From NCBI GenBank assembly GCA_964020085.1, contig OZ026595.1, positions 15,484,422 to 15,548,421 of the forward strand: 64,000 nt of DNA, given 5' to 3'. The stretch is from Micromussa lordhowensis (Eukaryota > Cnidaria > Anthozoa > Scleractinia > Lobophylliidae). Position 1 is the stretch's first letter; every line of letters starts with the position of its first letter. Under the pieces are notes generated by a model. That model did not search any database, was not told the origin of the DNA, and saw only the letters and a program-made list of their open reading frames with translations. Both the position numbers and the translations under genes were made by a program. This document shows, one piece after another, positions 15,901-27,051 of the stretch.

Positions 15901-18900
15901 GATTCTCTCATAATACATACTGTAGCATTTTAGGCCAATAACTAACGGCTTAATTTGGAGTCACATATAATACATACTGTAGCATTTTAGGCCAATGACT
16001 AACGGCTTAGTTTGGATTCTCTCATAATACATACTGTAACATTTTAGGCCAATAACTAACGGCTTAATTTGGACTCTCTTATAATACATACTGTAACATT
16101 TTAGGCCAATAATTAACGGCTTAATTTGGACTCTCTCATAATACATACTGTAACATTTTAGGCCAATAACTAACGGCTTAATTTGGACTCTCTCATAATA
16201 CATACTGTAACATTTTAGGCCAATAACTAACGGCTTAGTTTGGATTCTCTCATAATACATACTGTAACATTTTAGGCCAATAACTAACGGCTTAATTTGG
16301 ATTCTCTTATAATACATACTGTAACATTTTAGGCCAACAACTAACGGCTTAGTTTGGATTCTCTTATAATACATACTGTAACATTTTAGGCCAATAACGA
16401 ACGGCTTAATTTGGATTCTCTTATAATACATACTGTAACATTTTAGGCCAATAACTAACGGCTTAATTTGGACTCTCTCATAATACATACTGTAACATTT
16501 TAGGCCAATAACTAACGGCTTAATTTGGACTCTCTCATAATACATACTGTAACATTTTAGGCCAATAACTAACGGCTTAATTTGGACTCTCTCATAATAC
16601 ATACTGTAACATTTTAGGCCAATAACTAACGGCTTAATTTGGATTCTCTTATAATACATACTGTAACATTTTAGGCCAATAACTAACGGCTTAGTTTGGA
16701 TTCTCTTATAATACATACTGTAACATTTTAGGCCAATGACTAACGGCTTAATTTGGACTCTCTCATAATACATACTGTAACATTTTAGGCCAATAACTAA
16801 CGGCTTAATTTGGATTCTCTTATAATACATACTGTAACATTTTAGGCCAATAACTAACGGCTTAGTTTGGATTCTCTCATAATACATACTGTAACATTTT
16901 AGGCCAATAACTAACGGCTTAATTTGGATTCTCTTATAATACATACTGTAACATTTTAGGCCAATAACTAACGGCTTAATTTGGATTCTCTTATAATACA
17001 TACTGTAACATTTTAGGCCAATAACTAACGGCTTAGTTTGGATTCTCTCATAATACATACTGTAACATTTTAGGCCAATAACTAACGGCTTAATTTGGAT
17101 TCTCTTATAATACATACTGTAACATTTTAGGCCAATAACTAACGGCTTAATTTGGACTCTCTCATAATACATACTGTAACATTTTAGGCCAATAACTAAC
17201 GGCTTAATTTGGACTCTCTCATAATACATACTGTAACATTTTAGGCCAATAACTAACGGCTTAATTTGGATTCTCTTATAATACATACTGTAACATTTTA
17301 GGCCAATAACTAACGGCTTAGTTTGGATTCTCTTATAATACATACTGTAACATTTTAGGCCAATAACTAACGGCTTAATTTGGATTCTCTTATAATACAT
17401 ACTGTAACATTTTAGGCCAATGACTAACGGCTTAATTTGGAATCTCTCATAATACATACTGTAGCATTTTAGGCCAATGACTAACGGCTTAGTTTGGATT
17501 CTCTTATAATACATACTGTAACATTTTAGGCCAATAACTAACGGCTTAATTTGGAGTCACATATAATACATACTGTAGCATTTTAGGCCAATAACTAACG
17601 GCTTAGTTTGGATTCTCTCATAATACATACTGTAGCATTTTAGGCCAATAACTAACGGCTTAATTTGGAGTCACATATAATACATACTGTAGCATTTTAG
17701 GCCAATGACTAACGGCTTAGTTTGGATTCTCTCATAATACATACTGTAACATTTTAGGCCAATAACTAACGGCTTAATTTGGACTCTCTTATAATACATA
17801 CTGTAACATTTTAGGCCAATAATTAACGGCTTAATTTGGACTCTCTCATAATACATACTGTAACATTTTAGGCCAATAACTAACGGCTTAATTTGGACTC
17901 TCTCATAATACATACTGTAACATTTTAGGCCAATAACTAACGGCTTAGTTTGGATTCTCTCATAATACATACTGTAACATTTTAGGCCAATAACTAACGG
18001 CTTAATTTGGATTCTCTTATAATACATACTGTAACATTTTAGGCCAACAACTAACGGCTTAGTTTGGATTCTCTTATAATACATACTGTAACATTTTAGG
18101 CCAATAACTAACGGCTTAATTTGGATTCTCTTATAATACATACTGTAACATTTTAGGCCAATAACTAACGGCTTAATTTGGACTCTCTCATAATACATAC
18201 TGTAACATTTTAGGCCAATAACTAACGGCTTAATTTGGACTCTCTCATAATACATACTGTAACATTTTAGGCCAATAACTAACGGCTTAATTTGGACTCT
18301 CTCATAATACATACTGTAACATTTTAGGCCAATAACTAACGGCTTAATTTGGATTCTCTTATAATACATACTGTAACATTTTAGGCCAATAACTAACGGC
18401 TTAGTTTGGATTCTCTTATAATACATACTGTAACATTTTAGGCCGATGACTAACGGCTTAATTTGGACTCTCTCATAATACATACTGTAGCATTTTAGGC
18501 CAATGACTAACGGCTTAGTTTGGATTCTCTTATAATACATACTGTAACATTTTAGGCCAATAACTAACGGCTTAATTTGGAGTCACATATAATACATACT
18601 GTAGCATTTTAGGCCAATGACTAACGGCTTAGTTTGGATTCTCTCATAATACATACTGTAACATTTTAGGCCAATAACTAACGGCTTAATTTGGACTCTC
18701 TTATAATACATACTGTAACATTTTAGGCCAATAATTAACGGCTTAATTTGGACTCTCTCATAATACATACTGTAACATTTTAGGCCAATAACTAACGGCT
18801 TAATTTGGACTCTCTCATAATACATACTGTAACATTTTAGGCCAATAACTAACGGCTTAATTTGGATTCTCTTATAATACATACTGTAACATTTTAGGCC

Positions 18901-20518
18901 AATAACTAACGGCTTAGTTTGGATTCTCTTATAATACATACTGTAACATTTTAGGCCAATAACTAACGGCTTAATTTGGATTCTCTTATAATACATACTG
19001 TAACATTTTAGGCCAATAACTAACGGCTTAATTTGGACTCTCTCATAATACATACTGTAACATTTTAGGCCAATAACTAACGGCTTAATTTGGATTCTCT
19101 TATAATACATACTGTAACATTTTAGGCCAATAACTAACGGCTTAGTTTGGATTCTCTCATAATACATACTGTAACATTTTAGGCCAATAACTAACGGCTT
19201 AATTTGGATTCTCTTATAATACATACTGTAACATTTTAGGCCAATAACTAACGGCTTAATTTGGACTCTCTCATAATACATACTGTAACATTTTAGGCCA
19301 ATAACTAACGGCTTAATTTGGACTCTCTCATAATACATACTGTAACATTTTAGGCAAATAACTAACGGCTTAATTTGGACTCTCTCATAATACATACTGT
19401 AACATTTTAGGCCAATAACTAACGGCTTAGTTTGGATTCTCTTATAATACATACTGTAACATTTTAGGCCAATAACTAACGGCTTAATTTGGATTCTCTG
19501 ATAATACATACTGTAACATTTTAGGCCAATAACTAACGGCTTAATTTGGACTCTCTCATAATACATACTGTAACATTTAGGCAAATAACTAACGGCTTAA
19601 TTTGGACTCTCTCATAATACATACTGTAGCATTTTAGGCCAATGACTAACGGCTTAATTTGGACTCTCTCATAATACATACTGTAACATTTTAGGCCAAT
19701 AACTAACGGCTTAATTTGGACTCTCTCATAATACATACTGTAACATTTTAGGCAAATAACTAACGGCTTAATTTGGACTCTCTCATAATACATACTGTAA
19801 CATTTTAGGCCAATAACTAACGGCTTAGTTTGGATTCTCTTATAATACATACTGTAACATTTTAGGCCAATAACTAACGGCTTAATTTGGATTCTCTTAT
19901 AATACATACTGTAACATTTTAGGCCAATAACTAACGGCTTAATTTGGAGTCTCTCATAATACATACTGTAACATTTTAGGCCAATAACTAACGGCTTAAT
20001 TTGGATTCTCTTATAATACATACTGTAACATTTTAGGCAAATAACTAACGGCTTAATTTGGACTCTCTCATAATACATACTGTAGCATTTTAGGCCAATG
20101 ACTAACGGCTTAATTTGGACTCTCTCATAATACATACTGTAACATTTTAGGCCAATAACTAACGGCTTAATTTGGACTCTCTCATAATACATACTGTAAC
20201 ATTTTAGGCAAATAACTAACGGCTTAATTTGGACTCTCTCATAATACATACTGTAACATTTTAGGCCAATAACTAACGGCTTAGTTTGGATTCTCTTATA
20301 ATACATACTGTAACATTTTAGGCCAATAACTAACGGCTTAATTTGGATTCTCTTATAATACATACTGTAACATTTTAGGCCAATAACTAACGGCTTAATT
20401 TGGACTCTCTCATAATACATACTGTAACATTTTAGGCCAATAATTAACGGCTTAATTTGGACTCTCTCATAATACATACTGTAACATTTTAGGCCAATAA
20501 CTAACGGCTTAATTTGGA

Positions 20519-20527
20519 CTCTCTCAT
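20519..20527. repeat. Left 9-bp target site duplication
   Basis: CTCTCTCAT immediately precedes the transposon and is repeated exactly at 27043-27051. Joining the flanks across one copy restores a perfect satellite unit (GGA-CTCTCTCAT-AATACAT). Confidence 0.93.
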
Positions 20528-20556
20528 AGCAGAAGGGCATTCTGTCTGCGCATGCG
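20528..20556 (+). repeat. Left terminal inverted repeat (29 bp)
   Basis: Begins AGCAGAAGGGCATTCTGTCT and continues GCGCATGCG. It matches the reverse complement of 27014-27042 except at positions 5 and 7. It contains the palindrome CGCATGCG at its inner edge. Confidence 0.93.
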
Positions 20557-22036
20557 CTACATCTTTTCGAATAAAAGAATCATGACGCCATTTTGATTTC
20601 TCGAGCGTGCGATGGTGGGTTTGTTTGGGTGATCTAACACTCTTCTAGAAGACATCATGGAACGATATGAAAGAAAGTTAAATGCCTACATGTATTGCTA
20701 ACGCTCAAGGTACTTCTGGGGCTTCCTTCGACGTCTCGTGAAAATATTTTTTACAATCAATCTGCCTTAAACAGCTAAGAAATGTGCAAATCAACGGGAT
20801 TTAAATTACCATCAGCTGATTACCGGATGTTTCCACAAGCAGCAAAGCAATTAAGGTGAGTCTGAAGACCTTCAAATTTGTGTTGTGACTAACTTGGTGT
20901 GTGTATTTTAAGACGATCGTAAGGTAGAAGGCTCCTTTTAATGGGAGAATTTTGATGTTATTCTGAATTTGCATAGCTTTGTAGTCAAATTTCCATGAAA
21001 TCCTACTGATGCCCCAACTTAAAAATATTGCTATTAATAGTGTCTTTTCCTTCTCTTTGCAGTCGCTAAGGGTTGCATTCCTTAAAAAATGTACAGCCAC
21101 CAGGATTAAAACTTTCTTCACGAGCACTTTTGTGCATTTTAACGGAGCAAATTATGGTAGTTTTTCCAAGTCGTGGATCGCAGTGATCGTCTATGGGATA
21201 TGCCGTTCAAGTCTGCTTTAGAGGTACTCCTGGAGTCCATTTCATTGTTATAATAGTCTCACCGAGTAGTTCTTCTCTTATGGTGTTTTATTTTATCATT
21301 TTTTTATTATATACGGCGTAGATAGTGTTTTTGCCCTTCGACTGAGTGTTCCGGCAGAAAATTGACAAATACTATGTTATGGTATGTTGCCCCAACTCAA
21401 AAATATGCTTAGCGAATAATTTATTTTTCCCTTTTCCGAGCTATGCAAGCTCCTTTACCGAAAAAAATGCGTGCTTCTCACCGAAAGGACTTGTTTCAAT
21501 GTATTTGTGGTCGAAAATGACGTGTCTCGATCTCGTCCATTTCGAATTTTCAGTGGCGTTTTCGAACTCCCCACAGTACTGTTCAGTACACATGTAGTAC
21601 TTTAGGTCTATCGTGCGAAATCATAGCTGTTGTTATTAAAAATATTAAGCTTATAAGTTAGCAGCAAATCATAAGAGCTTCTAATACATTTACAACCGCT
21701 TTATTTTGACTAAAATCTCCACACAGTTTTGGAACTTCACTTACTTGCATAGAGAAGAAAACATGTATTTATGCTGCAGTTTTAAGCTGAATACGGCACT
21801 TGAAATAATTTATAAACCAACGTACATGTTTACTTGAAATGTGTTTTAAACCTTGCATTTCACTCGTATTGCTTATGCCTTAAACCATGTTTTTTTTTTA
21901 CAAATTATTTCATCAAATAAATAAAACACCAGCTGAGCAACTTACTGTACACTGTATTGTAAAATGTAGGACAATTATAATGTTCAAGTTTTGAGAGTAA
22001 CATATATAGCTGCATTAGGTCTAACGTTTTCACAGT
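20557..22036. other. Left arm of the transposon, no confident gene
   Basis: About 1.5 kb between the transposase stop codon and the left inverted repeat. I see no convincing protein. A good-looking GT-AG intron on the + strand (donor AAG|GTGAGT at 20856, acceptor CTCTTTGCAG at 21062) suggests a second transcript. However, the frame opened by the ATG at 20782 runs into TAA just after the join, so it may be non-coding or a 5' leader. The motif GCCCCAACTYAAAAATAT occurs twice (21011 and 21389). AATAAATAAA near 21916 could serve a + strand transcript. Confidence 0.5.
21700..21705 (-). promoter_or_regulatory. Possible polyadenylation signal of the transposase gene
   Basis: AATAAA on the minus strand, about 330 nt downstream of the stop codon. 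It is the first canonical hexamer I found in that direction, but the call rests on sequence match only. Confidence 0.35.
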
Positions 22037-25000
22037 TTACTTAAGACCTAGTACAGCTATGTTTGACCCCTGCAACTGTGTTTCCCAGTCTCTTACTACC
22101 ATCCTTTCTACATATTGCACAAAATTGTGGGCATTTCCAGAAGAGCTCGAGGCTATAATGCCTCCATGGTGGCCATGTCTGTGACTTTCAAAGAGGCAAA
22201 TACTTGCATTCCTGAAGCATAACACCATTGTCTTGTCTGGGGGCACAATCAGGACTGCAGCAAATGTTGGATGCTGGCAATGGTAGCGTGCAAGATAAGA
22301 TTCAAGGTCTTCAACAGTGAAAAAACCCAAGTCTGCAATTAGTTCAATTTTCTGGAATTCTTCATTGTTGTAGTCAAGGACCTCTTTGACTTCAAGGTTT
22401 GGTTGGTGTGCAGGCACATGAAACAAGCTGTAAATATGGTTTCCTTTAAGAATTAGCTGGCTGTAGGGAGGAATTACCTGCGTAAGATCTTCAAGTTGTT
22501 GAGGAATGAAAATTTTACCTTCAAGAAAATGGCGTGCAGTTAGCATAGCAATGACTGTACAGGCATTGCTTCCAATCAGACTCCCTGCTATGGTTGATTG
22601 GCAAATATTTGGCGGCAAGAGCCACTCAGTCACATCCACATGCTGGTTTGTGGTCACAGTTATTTGGTATGTTGGAGCTGGTGGAGTGGTACTCTGTGTG
22701 TGGTTTCCCCTGTGCCATGAACAGTTGCATCTTGAGAAACTATTGTCTGAATTTACTGTGCAGACATTGTTGGGACAAAAATCACATTTAACCTGTGAAC
22801 TGTTGGATCTTTTGTGTCCACGAACGGGATGGTGGCATTTTCTGCAATGTGGAGGGACCTTAGTAGTAGTTTCATTTGTGTTGGGAGCTCTTGTCGGTGT
22901 GTGGTTATCGCTGGAAATTATTAATGGTTGTGAAGTTGGATTAAGACTTGCAATTTCATGATGAAGCTGTCTTACAATATTGTCAAATTCGCCTTGCTCC
23001 ATTTCTCTCGTAGTTGTAGTTTCATTGGGTGAATCCAACCCTGAGTCAGATCCTTCATCTCCATTGTCCTGGCTCACAGCTGGTACTTCAGTGCTTGAAG
23101 TAGGATTAAGAATTGCTTGCTTTGCAGTTTGACCAAGTTCTTGTACTTTCTCTTTCAGGAAGTTCTTACATAAGGGGCATGAATTTAAGCCATTCAAGCA
23201 GGTATTGTGGAAGGAATGAAAGCAGCCTGTTAAAATTGTCCAGTCATCATTTTGGCCAGACATCGTACATTCAGGTAAGTCACATTGCTTAGATGCATCA
23301 GGTTTAACCTTACCTTGATACCCTAGAGGTAAAGCAGTACTCCTGATGGGATTGTTGGCACAGATTGTTGGAAATTTTACTTGAGTAGTTTTATTTCCAT
23401 TTGATGAGAATGAGCTTTGTCCTGGTGTTGTAGCGATTCTTGTTAACATAGCACATAGTACTTTAGCACATTTGACTTTGAGAAACTGTAGTTGGTTCTG
23501 GGAAAATGAAAACTGTGATGGTGATGTGAAAGCTGATCTAAAGGTAGCTTGTTGTTCCTTAGATTCAAAAATTTGTTTGGCTTTATTTCTTAATTCATCA
23601 GCACTGTCAGAGGGCTTTGTTTGAGCACGTAGAATGCTGTGGGTGTTTTCGACAGGATACTCATCAAAAATTGTTATGTAGGTGCGAAGTAGTTTATAAA
23701 GTTGGGGTGCGTGTTTTCCCCAGTGTGAGCACATGTTCAGCCAGACAAGTGGAGCTTTGTTGTAATGACGACGCTTGAGGCAGGTGAACATAATCCACAT
23801 TCGAATCATAGCTCTGAAGTATTCTGAAAAATTATTAAGTTTAAAAGAAATGCTGTAAATAGAAAGTACTAAAGGTATGTAGTTGTCCAAAAGATTAAAA
23901 AGTGTTCCATACTCAGGATCTTTAAAGCGCCAAAACTTTTTTATCACAGATTCTCGTATTAATGTCCATCCTCCATAAACAATTTCTAAGAGCAAGCTGA
24001 TTCTCCAAGGTTTTGGTTTGTCTGCCAGTTTTGATCGAGTAAAAATTCTTTCATACACTGTTTTGAAGAATGGATGGAAGGAAGTAACAATGTGTTCTCT
24101 ACTGTTCAAGGATATGTGGAGAGGACCTATCATTGGAATCACAGAGAGAATGGAGGGCTGAGAAGACAAGTTTAATGGCAAAGTTTGCTCATTGTCAGAA
24201 CCAGTGAAGCACGGATAAGAATATGCAGAATGATCTGATGCAGCTTGAGGGTTTTCACAGTTGACTTGATGAGGTTGCTGATAGCTGATGAACTTCTTCA
24301 CACACTGATATATTATTTGACGGCAGAAAAATTGACATGGCCAATCACCAGGCTGAAAAATAATGAACTTTTTTGCATAATCACCCAAACCAGCACTAAA
24401 TGCTATGTCATATGCTGCATTAAAGTCCTCTTTGGACTTAAGTTGTAACTGCACAAAGTCAACAAGGTGAAGGTCATCCATTTTTCTCATTGTTTGCACG
24501 TTGTCATTTTCTGAATACTGATGGGTGTTGAGTCGTTGGTGTTGAAGTTCTGGGTTGAAAAAAGCCTCAGTAAGCCAGTTTGGCATAACAGAAGCATATG
24601 AACTGCTCATGTTTTGCATACATGATGCGGATGTTATAATCTGTAGGCATGTGTTTATACTGATGCCATTTACATCATGCATGATACTGGCTTGCAGCAC
24701 ACTTATAGCAGGTATGTTTTTAAAAGCTTTAACGACTACTGTACACATTGACTTTGCTTCAGATGCCTGATCTCCCAGTGGTCTTCGCTTGGTGTGAATT
24801 GAAGTGAAGTCATCTATAATCAGGACTAAAAGCCACCTGTTTTCAATCGCATCTTGAATGAAATGTTTGAATGATTTGCGATGATTTTCAGCCAACGATT
24901 TAGCAATGGTGTTTACTGTCCTTCTAGCACAAGAGAGACCCATAATGTGCTGTGTTTCGATACCTTCTTGATTTAAATTACAACTTCGAAGGTAAAGGGC

Positions 25001-25275
25001 GTGGTCAGTTTGAAGTGTATTGCATGCCTGACTCAAACAGTAGCAAAGGTTGTAAATAACTGACACAGCCCTTTTCTTATTAAGATTAACACGCTCTGCC
25101 GAGTGCCTTGCTGATGTAATTGCATCAAGAATGGCATCAAAAATATTTGTTGCCCCTGCTGAGATGCAAAGTTCTCTGAACATTTCAGGCTGGTAGACGT
25201 GGGTTCCCTTGTTAGTAATTAACTCACTGTATATTTTGTTTTTGACCATGCTGAGTTCTTGCTTTATGTCACATC
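22037..25275 (-). CDS. Transposon protein, exon 3 (residues 147-1225): putative transposase core, RING-H2, Cys cluster and peptidase-like C-terminus
   Basis: Main exon, entered after the acceptor TTCTGTAG in phase 1 and open to a TAA at 22037-22039. Spliced residue numbers are used here. Around 295-312 is LLVLIIDDFTSIHTKRRP, a hydrophobic strand ending in two aspartates, as in DDE/RNase H-fold transposases. GPLHISLNSRE lies near 531-541, and DEYPVENTHSIL near 684-695 offers the expected late glutamate (Glu689). These assignments are inference. Residues about 811-849 form a RING-H2 pattern: C-x4-C-x14-C-x-H-x2-H-x2-C-x6-C-x2-C. Residues about 957-1001 hold a second cluster, CRKC, PVRGHK, CDFC, then CNCSWH. 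The C-terminal 180 residues contain SNACT (Cys1052) and FESHRHGHHGG (His1178-1180), the order seen in papain-fold peptidases and deubiquitinases. The exon fills half of the element. Domestication is unlikely, since the element keeps intact ends. Confidence 0.85.
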
Positions 25276-26268
25276 CTACAGAATACATGAAAGAATAAAA
25301 CTAATCTCAGACAAACATAATGTTGAAAATATGGTCGGTCATTGGGGGGGGGGGGAGGGGGGTCATGAGTAAGTTAATTTGTGAAGAGTTGACCTTGTTG
25401 CAGTGCATTACATGAAGATTCCTGTTATGTGCATGGAATGAAATTTGCTTTTATGAAGAATCACTTTTTGAAATTAACAGGTGGTAGCTTTTGCTTTTCC
25501 TACGTGAATGTTGTTTTTCAAAAATAGCCTTTGTTTACAATCAATTCCATAAGAGAAAAAGTGATTTTGTGAGAAAAAGGTCAACAAAAGGCTTACATCA
25601 GTCAAAAGCCAGCTTATCTACAGTTATTTGAGGTTGTATGGTAGAACTTATTGAACCACATACTCTGGATGGATAATGCTTCTATGTAGGTGGCCATTGT
25701 ATACTATTGTTTGTACCATTTTACAGGTTTTAGTAAAATTACATGTAGACATGTCTGGGTTTTTACTAAAATATATCTTTATTTACTTGTTTTTTTCTTT
25801 ATTTTTATCTATTAATTTGAAGATGGGTGCATGGCTGGACGGTTGCTTCAAAGAGCAGTCCATAAGCAACTTATCTGCCTGTATGTTGACTTACTACTTT
25901 TCACTACTGCCCTCCTACAGTGTACTTACCAAAGAGGGCTAGTGATGTGTATGGGACAGCAAGAGTTTTATTGAAGTGGGGGATGGGGGGACATTCACCA
26001 GTGATAGGAGGTTGTGGTAGAGTTTGAGAGCAAATCTAGCCAAGTATTGAATTTTAGAGCCTTGGAATTTGTATTTCTTGCTCAAAACTGTACTCTCCCT
26101 TCCCTCTTGCTGGGTTGTCATTGATACATTATTTAGTTTTGAAGGCCTTCATCTCAAAATGGCATCACAGTTTTGTTTATTTTTAAAGATGTGTCTACAC
26201 TCAACTACACTACTGATTACAGCTGGAAGTGGAATTCAAAGGCAGACCAAGCAAGCAATTTTACTTAC
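25276..26268 (-). other. Intron 2 of the transposase gene
   Basis: 993-nt intron between GTAAGTAA (26268) and TTCTGTAG (25276). It holds a G tract of 12 G, an A and 6 G at 25344-25362 and T-rich stretches, and no recognisable coding sequence. The short open frames on either strand look incidental. Confidence 0.7.
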
Positions 26269-26452
26269 TTTGTGAGAAAATCTTCAATTTTTCTTCCATT
26301 TCTAAAAAGGACTCCTTTGGTATAACTACCATCTCCCTATCATTATCTGCACTACATGTAGCTACACACTCTGTCTGAGAACCTGACTTTGACATAACTG
26401 GTCCTCTTCTCTTCGGAACTCGTCCGGGTGGGTTGAGATTCGACTGAACATA
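26269..26452 (-). CDS. Transposon protein, exon 2 (residues 86-146 plus one base)
   Basis: This 184-nt exon lies between an AG acceptor (GTTCAAAG just 5' on the minus strand) and a strong donor (AAAGTAAGTAA). It has no in-frame stop. It enters in phase 0, matching exon 1, and leaves in phase 1, matching exon 3. The translation has a basic patch (VPKRRGPV), a possible nuclear localisation signal, and ends in an acidic-basic helix-like stretch (FLEMEEKLKIF). An alternative acceptor 9 nt further in would remove three residues and keep the frame. The phase match on both sides makes this exon convincing even though it has no start codon of its own. Confidence 0.75.
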
Positions 26453-26680
26453 CTTTGAACAAAAAATAAGTACTAAATTTTAGAAGGATTCTACACTTCA
26501 AGCTCACTGAAAATGTTTGTTTTCAATGTTATTTTACATTTTTATTAAGACTTACTTAACGTGTTTAAATAAAGAATGGCACTTATGTCGTTCTAGCTGC
26601 ACGCATCAGCGTTCAATCTTTATTTTCACATCACAAGTGTAAGTAAAATTAAAGAAATTAAACGTGAGAAAAACACTAAC
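26453..26680 (-). other. Intron 1 of the transposase gene
   Basis: 228-nt intron from GTTAGTG (26680) to TTCAAAG (26453). The donor is non-consensus at position +3 (T), yet the reading frame joins cleanly. Confidence 0.65.
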
Positions 26681-26935
26681 GTGGTGAAATGTCTTTCCAT
26701 TGTTTTTATACTGCTGGAGAGCTTTTCTGCACACTTCACAAATGTCCCCCGATGTTTTCTCCTGTAAACCAAAACAGGCTTCCAAGTCGGCGTTTGACTG
26801 TACACTACGGAATGAAGTTCTTTGAGACTTTTTCCCACATATTATGCACCCCTGCTTTGACCTTTCTACACTTTCCGTCACGTTTACAATAATTAGTACA
26901 CACAAAAGGAAAAACAAGTTTGTTTCCACCGCCAT
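26681..26935 (-). CDS. Transposon protein, exon 1 (residues 1-85): Cys-rich N-terminal finger
   Basis: Starts at the ATG at 26935-26933 (context AAAATGGCGG) and ends at a GT donor (GTTAGTG, 26680 downward) in phase 0, giving 85 codons. Residues 7-19 are strikingly hydrophobic (LFFLLCVLIIVNV), which is odd for a nuclear protein. They could be a signal-like segment, or the true start or splicing may differ. A finger follows, with Cys30 and Cys33 (CIIC), Cys54, and Cys66 and Cys69 (CEVC), resembling the treble-clef or ZAD-like N-terminal fingers found on several transposases and animal transcription factors. The finger is probably for DNA or protein binding (inference). The start choice is the least certain part of this gene model; the Cys finger itself is clear. 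Confidence 0.7.
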
Positions 26936-27013
26936 TTTCGCACAACTTCGAAGAATGGCGGGAGTTTGTGCAGGCGCGCACCAGCGGCCACACTCATCGA
27001 AACTCAAAACTAA

Positions 27014-27042
27014 CGCATGCGCAGACAGAATGCCCCTATGCT
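27014..27042 (-). repeat. Right terminal inverted repeat (29 bp)
   Basis: Read on the minus strand it begins AGCATAGGGGCATTCTGTCT and continues GCGCATGCG. It pairs with 20528-20556 with two mismatches, after which similarity is lost. Confidence 0.93.
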
Positions 27043-27051
27043 CTCTCTCAT
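27043..27051. repeat. Right 9-bp target site duplication
   Basis: CTCTCTCAT, identical to 20519-20527. The satellite continues directly with AATACATACTG. Confidence 0.93.

Larger units (their letters stand above)
1..20527. repeat. 57-bp satellite array, left block (about 360 units)
   Basis: Uninterrupted head-to-tail array of a 57-bp unit. On the + strand each unit reads AATTTGGACTCTCTCATAAT, then ACATACTGTAACATTTTAGG, then CCAATAACTAACGGCTT. The array is already in progress at base 1, so it continues to the left. Recurrent unit types are GGACTCTCTCATA, GGATTCTCTTATA, GGAGTCACATATA and GGATTCTCTGATA at the 5' part, CTGTAGCAT in the middle, GGCAAATAAC or CCAATGAC near the end, and a 56-bp unit lacking one T (CATTTAGGC, for example near 90, 888 and 2880). 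Units differ mostly at these few diagnostic sites. Because 57 is 3 x 19, the minus strand has one open frame encoding a 19-residue repeat (CYSMYYERVQIKPLVIGLK). I regard that frame as incidental. Confidence 0.98.
20528..27042 (-). mobile_element. Complete 6,515-bp DNA transposon, superfamily uncertain
   Basis: The element interrupts the satellite and has a matching 9-bp target duplication and 29-bp terminal inverted repeats. It holds a single three-exon minus-strand gene occupying 22037-26935. About 1.5 kb of non-coding or weakly coding DNA lies between the gene's stop and the left end, and the start codon lies about 107 bp inside the right end. A 9-bp duplication fits Mutator-like elements (usually 8-11 bp) and several less common superfamilies that make 8-9-bp duplications. 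The ends start AGCA, unlike the CA(N)G ends of hAT elements. The encoded protein does not read as a typical hAT, Mutator or PIF transposase to me. The coding frame is intact across all three exons, so the copy may be young or still active. Confidence 0.93.

Noticed and set aside
20528..27042. Classification of the transposon as hAT
   Set aside because: The target duplication is 9 bp rather than 8, the ends lack the CA(N)G start, and no hAT dimerisation motif is visible in the protein.
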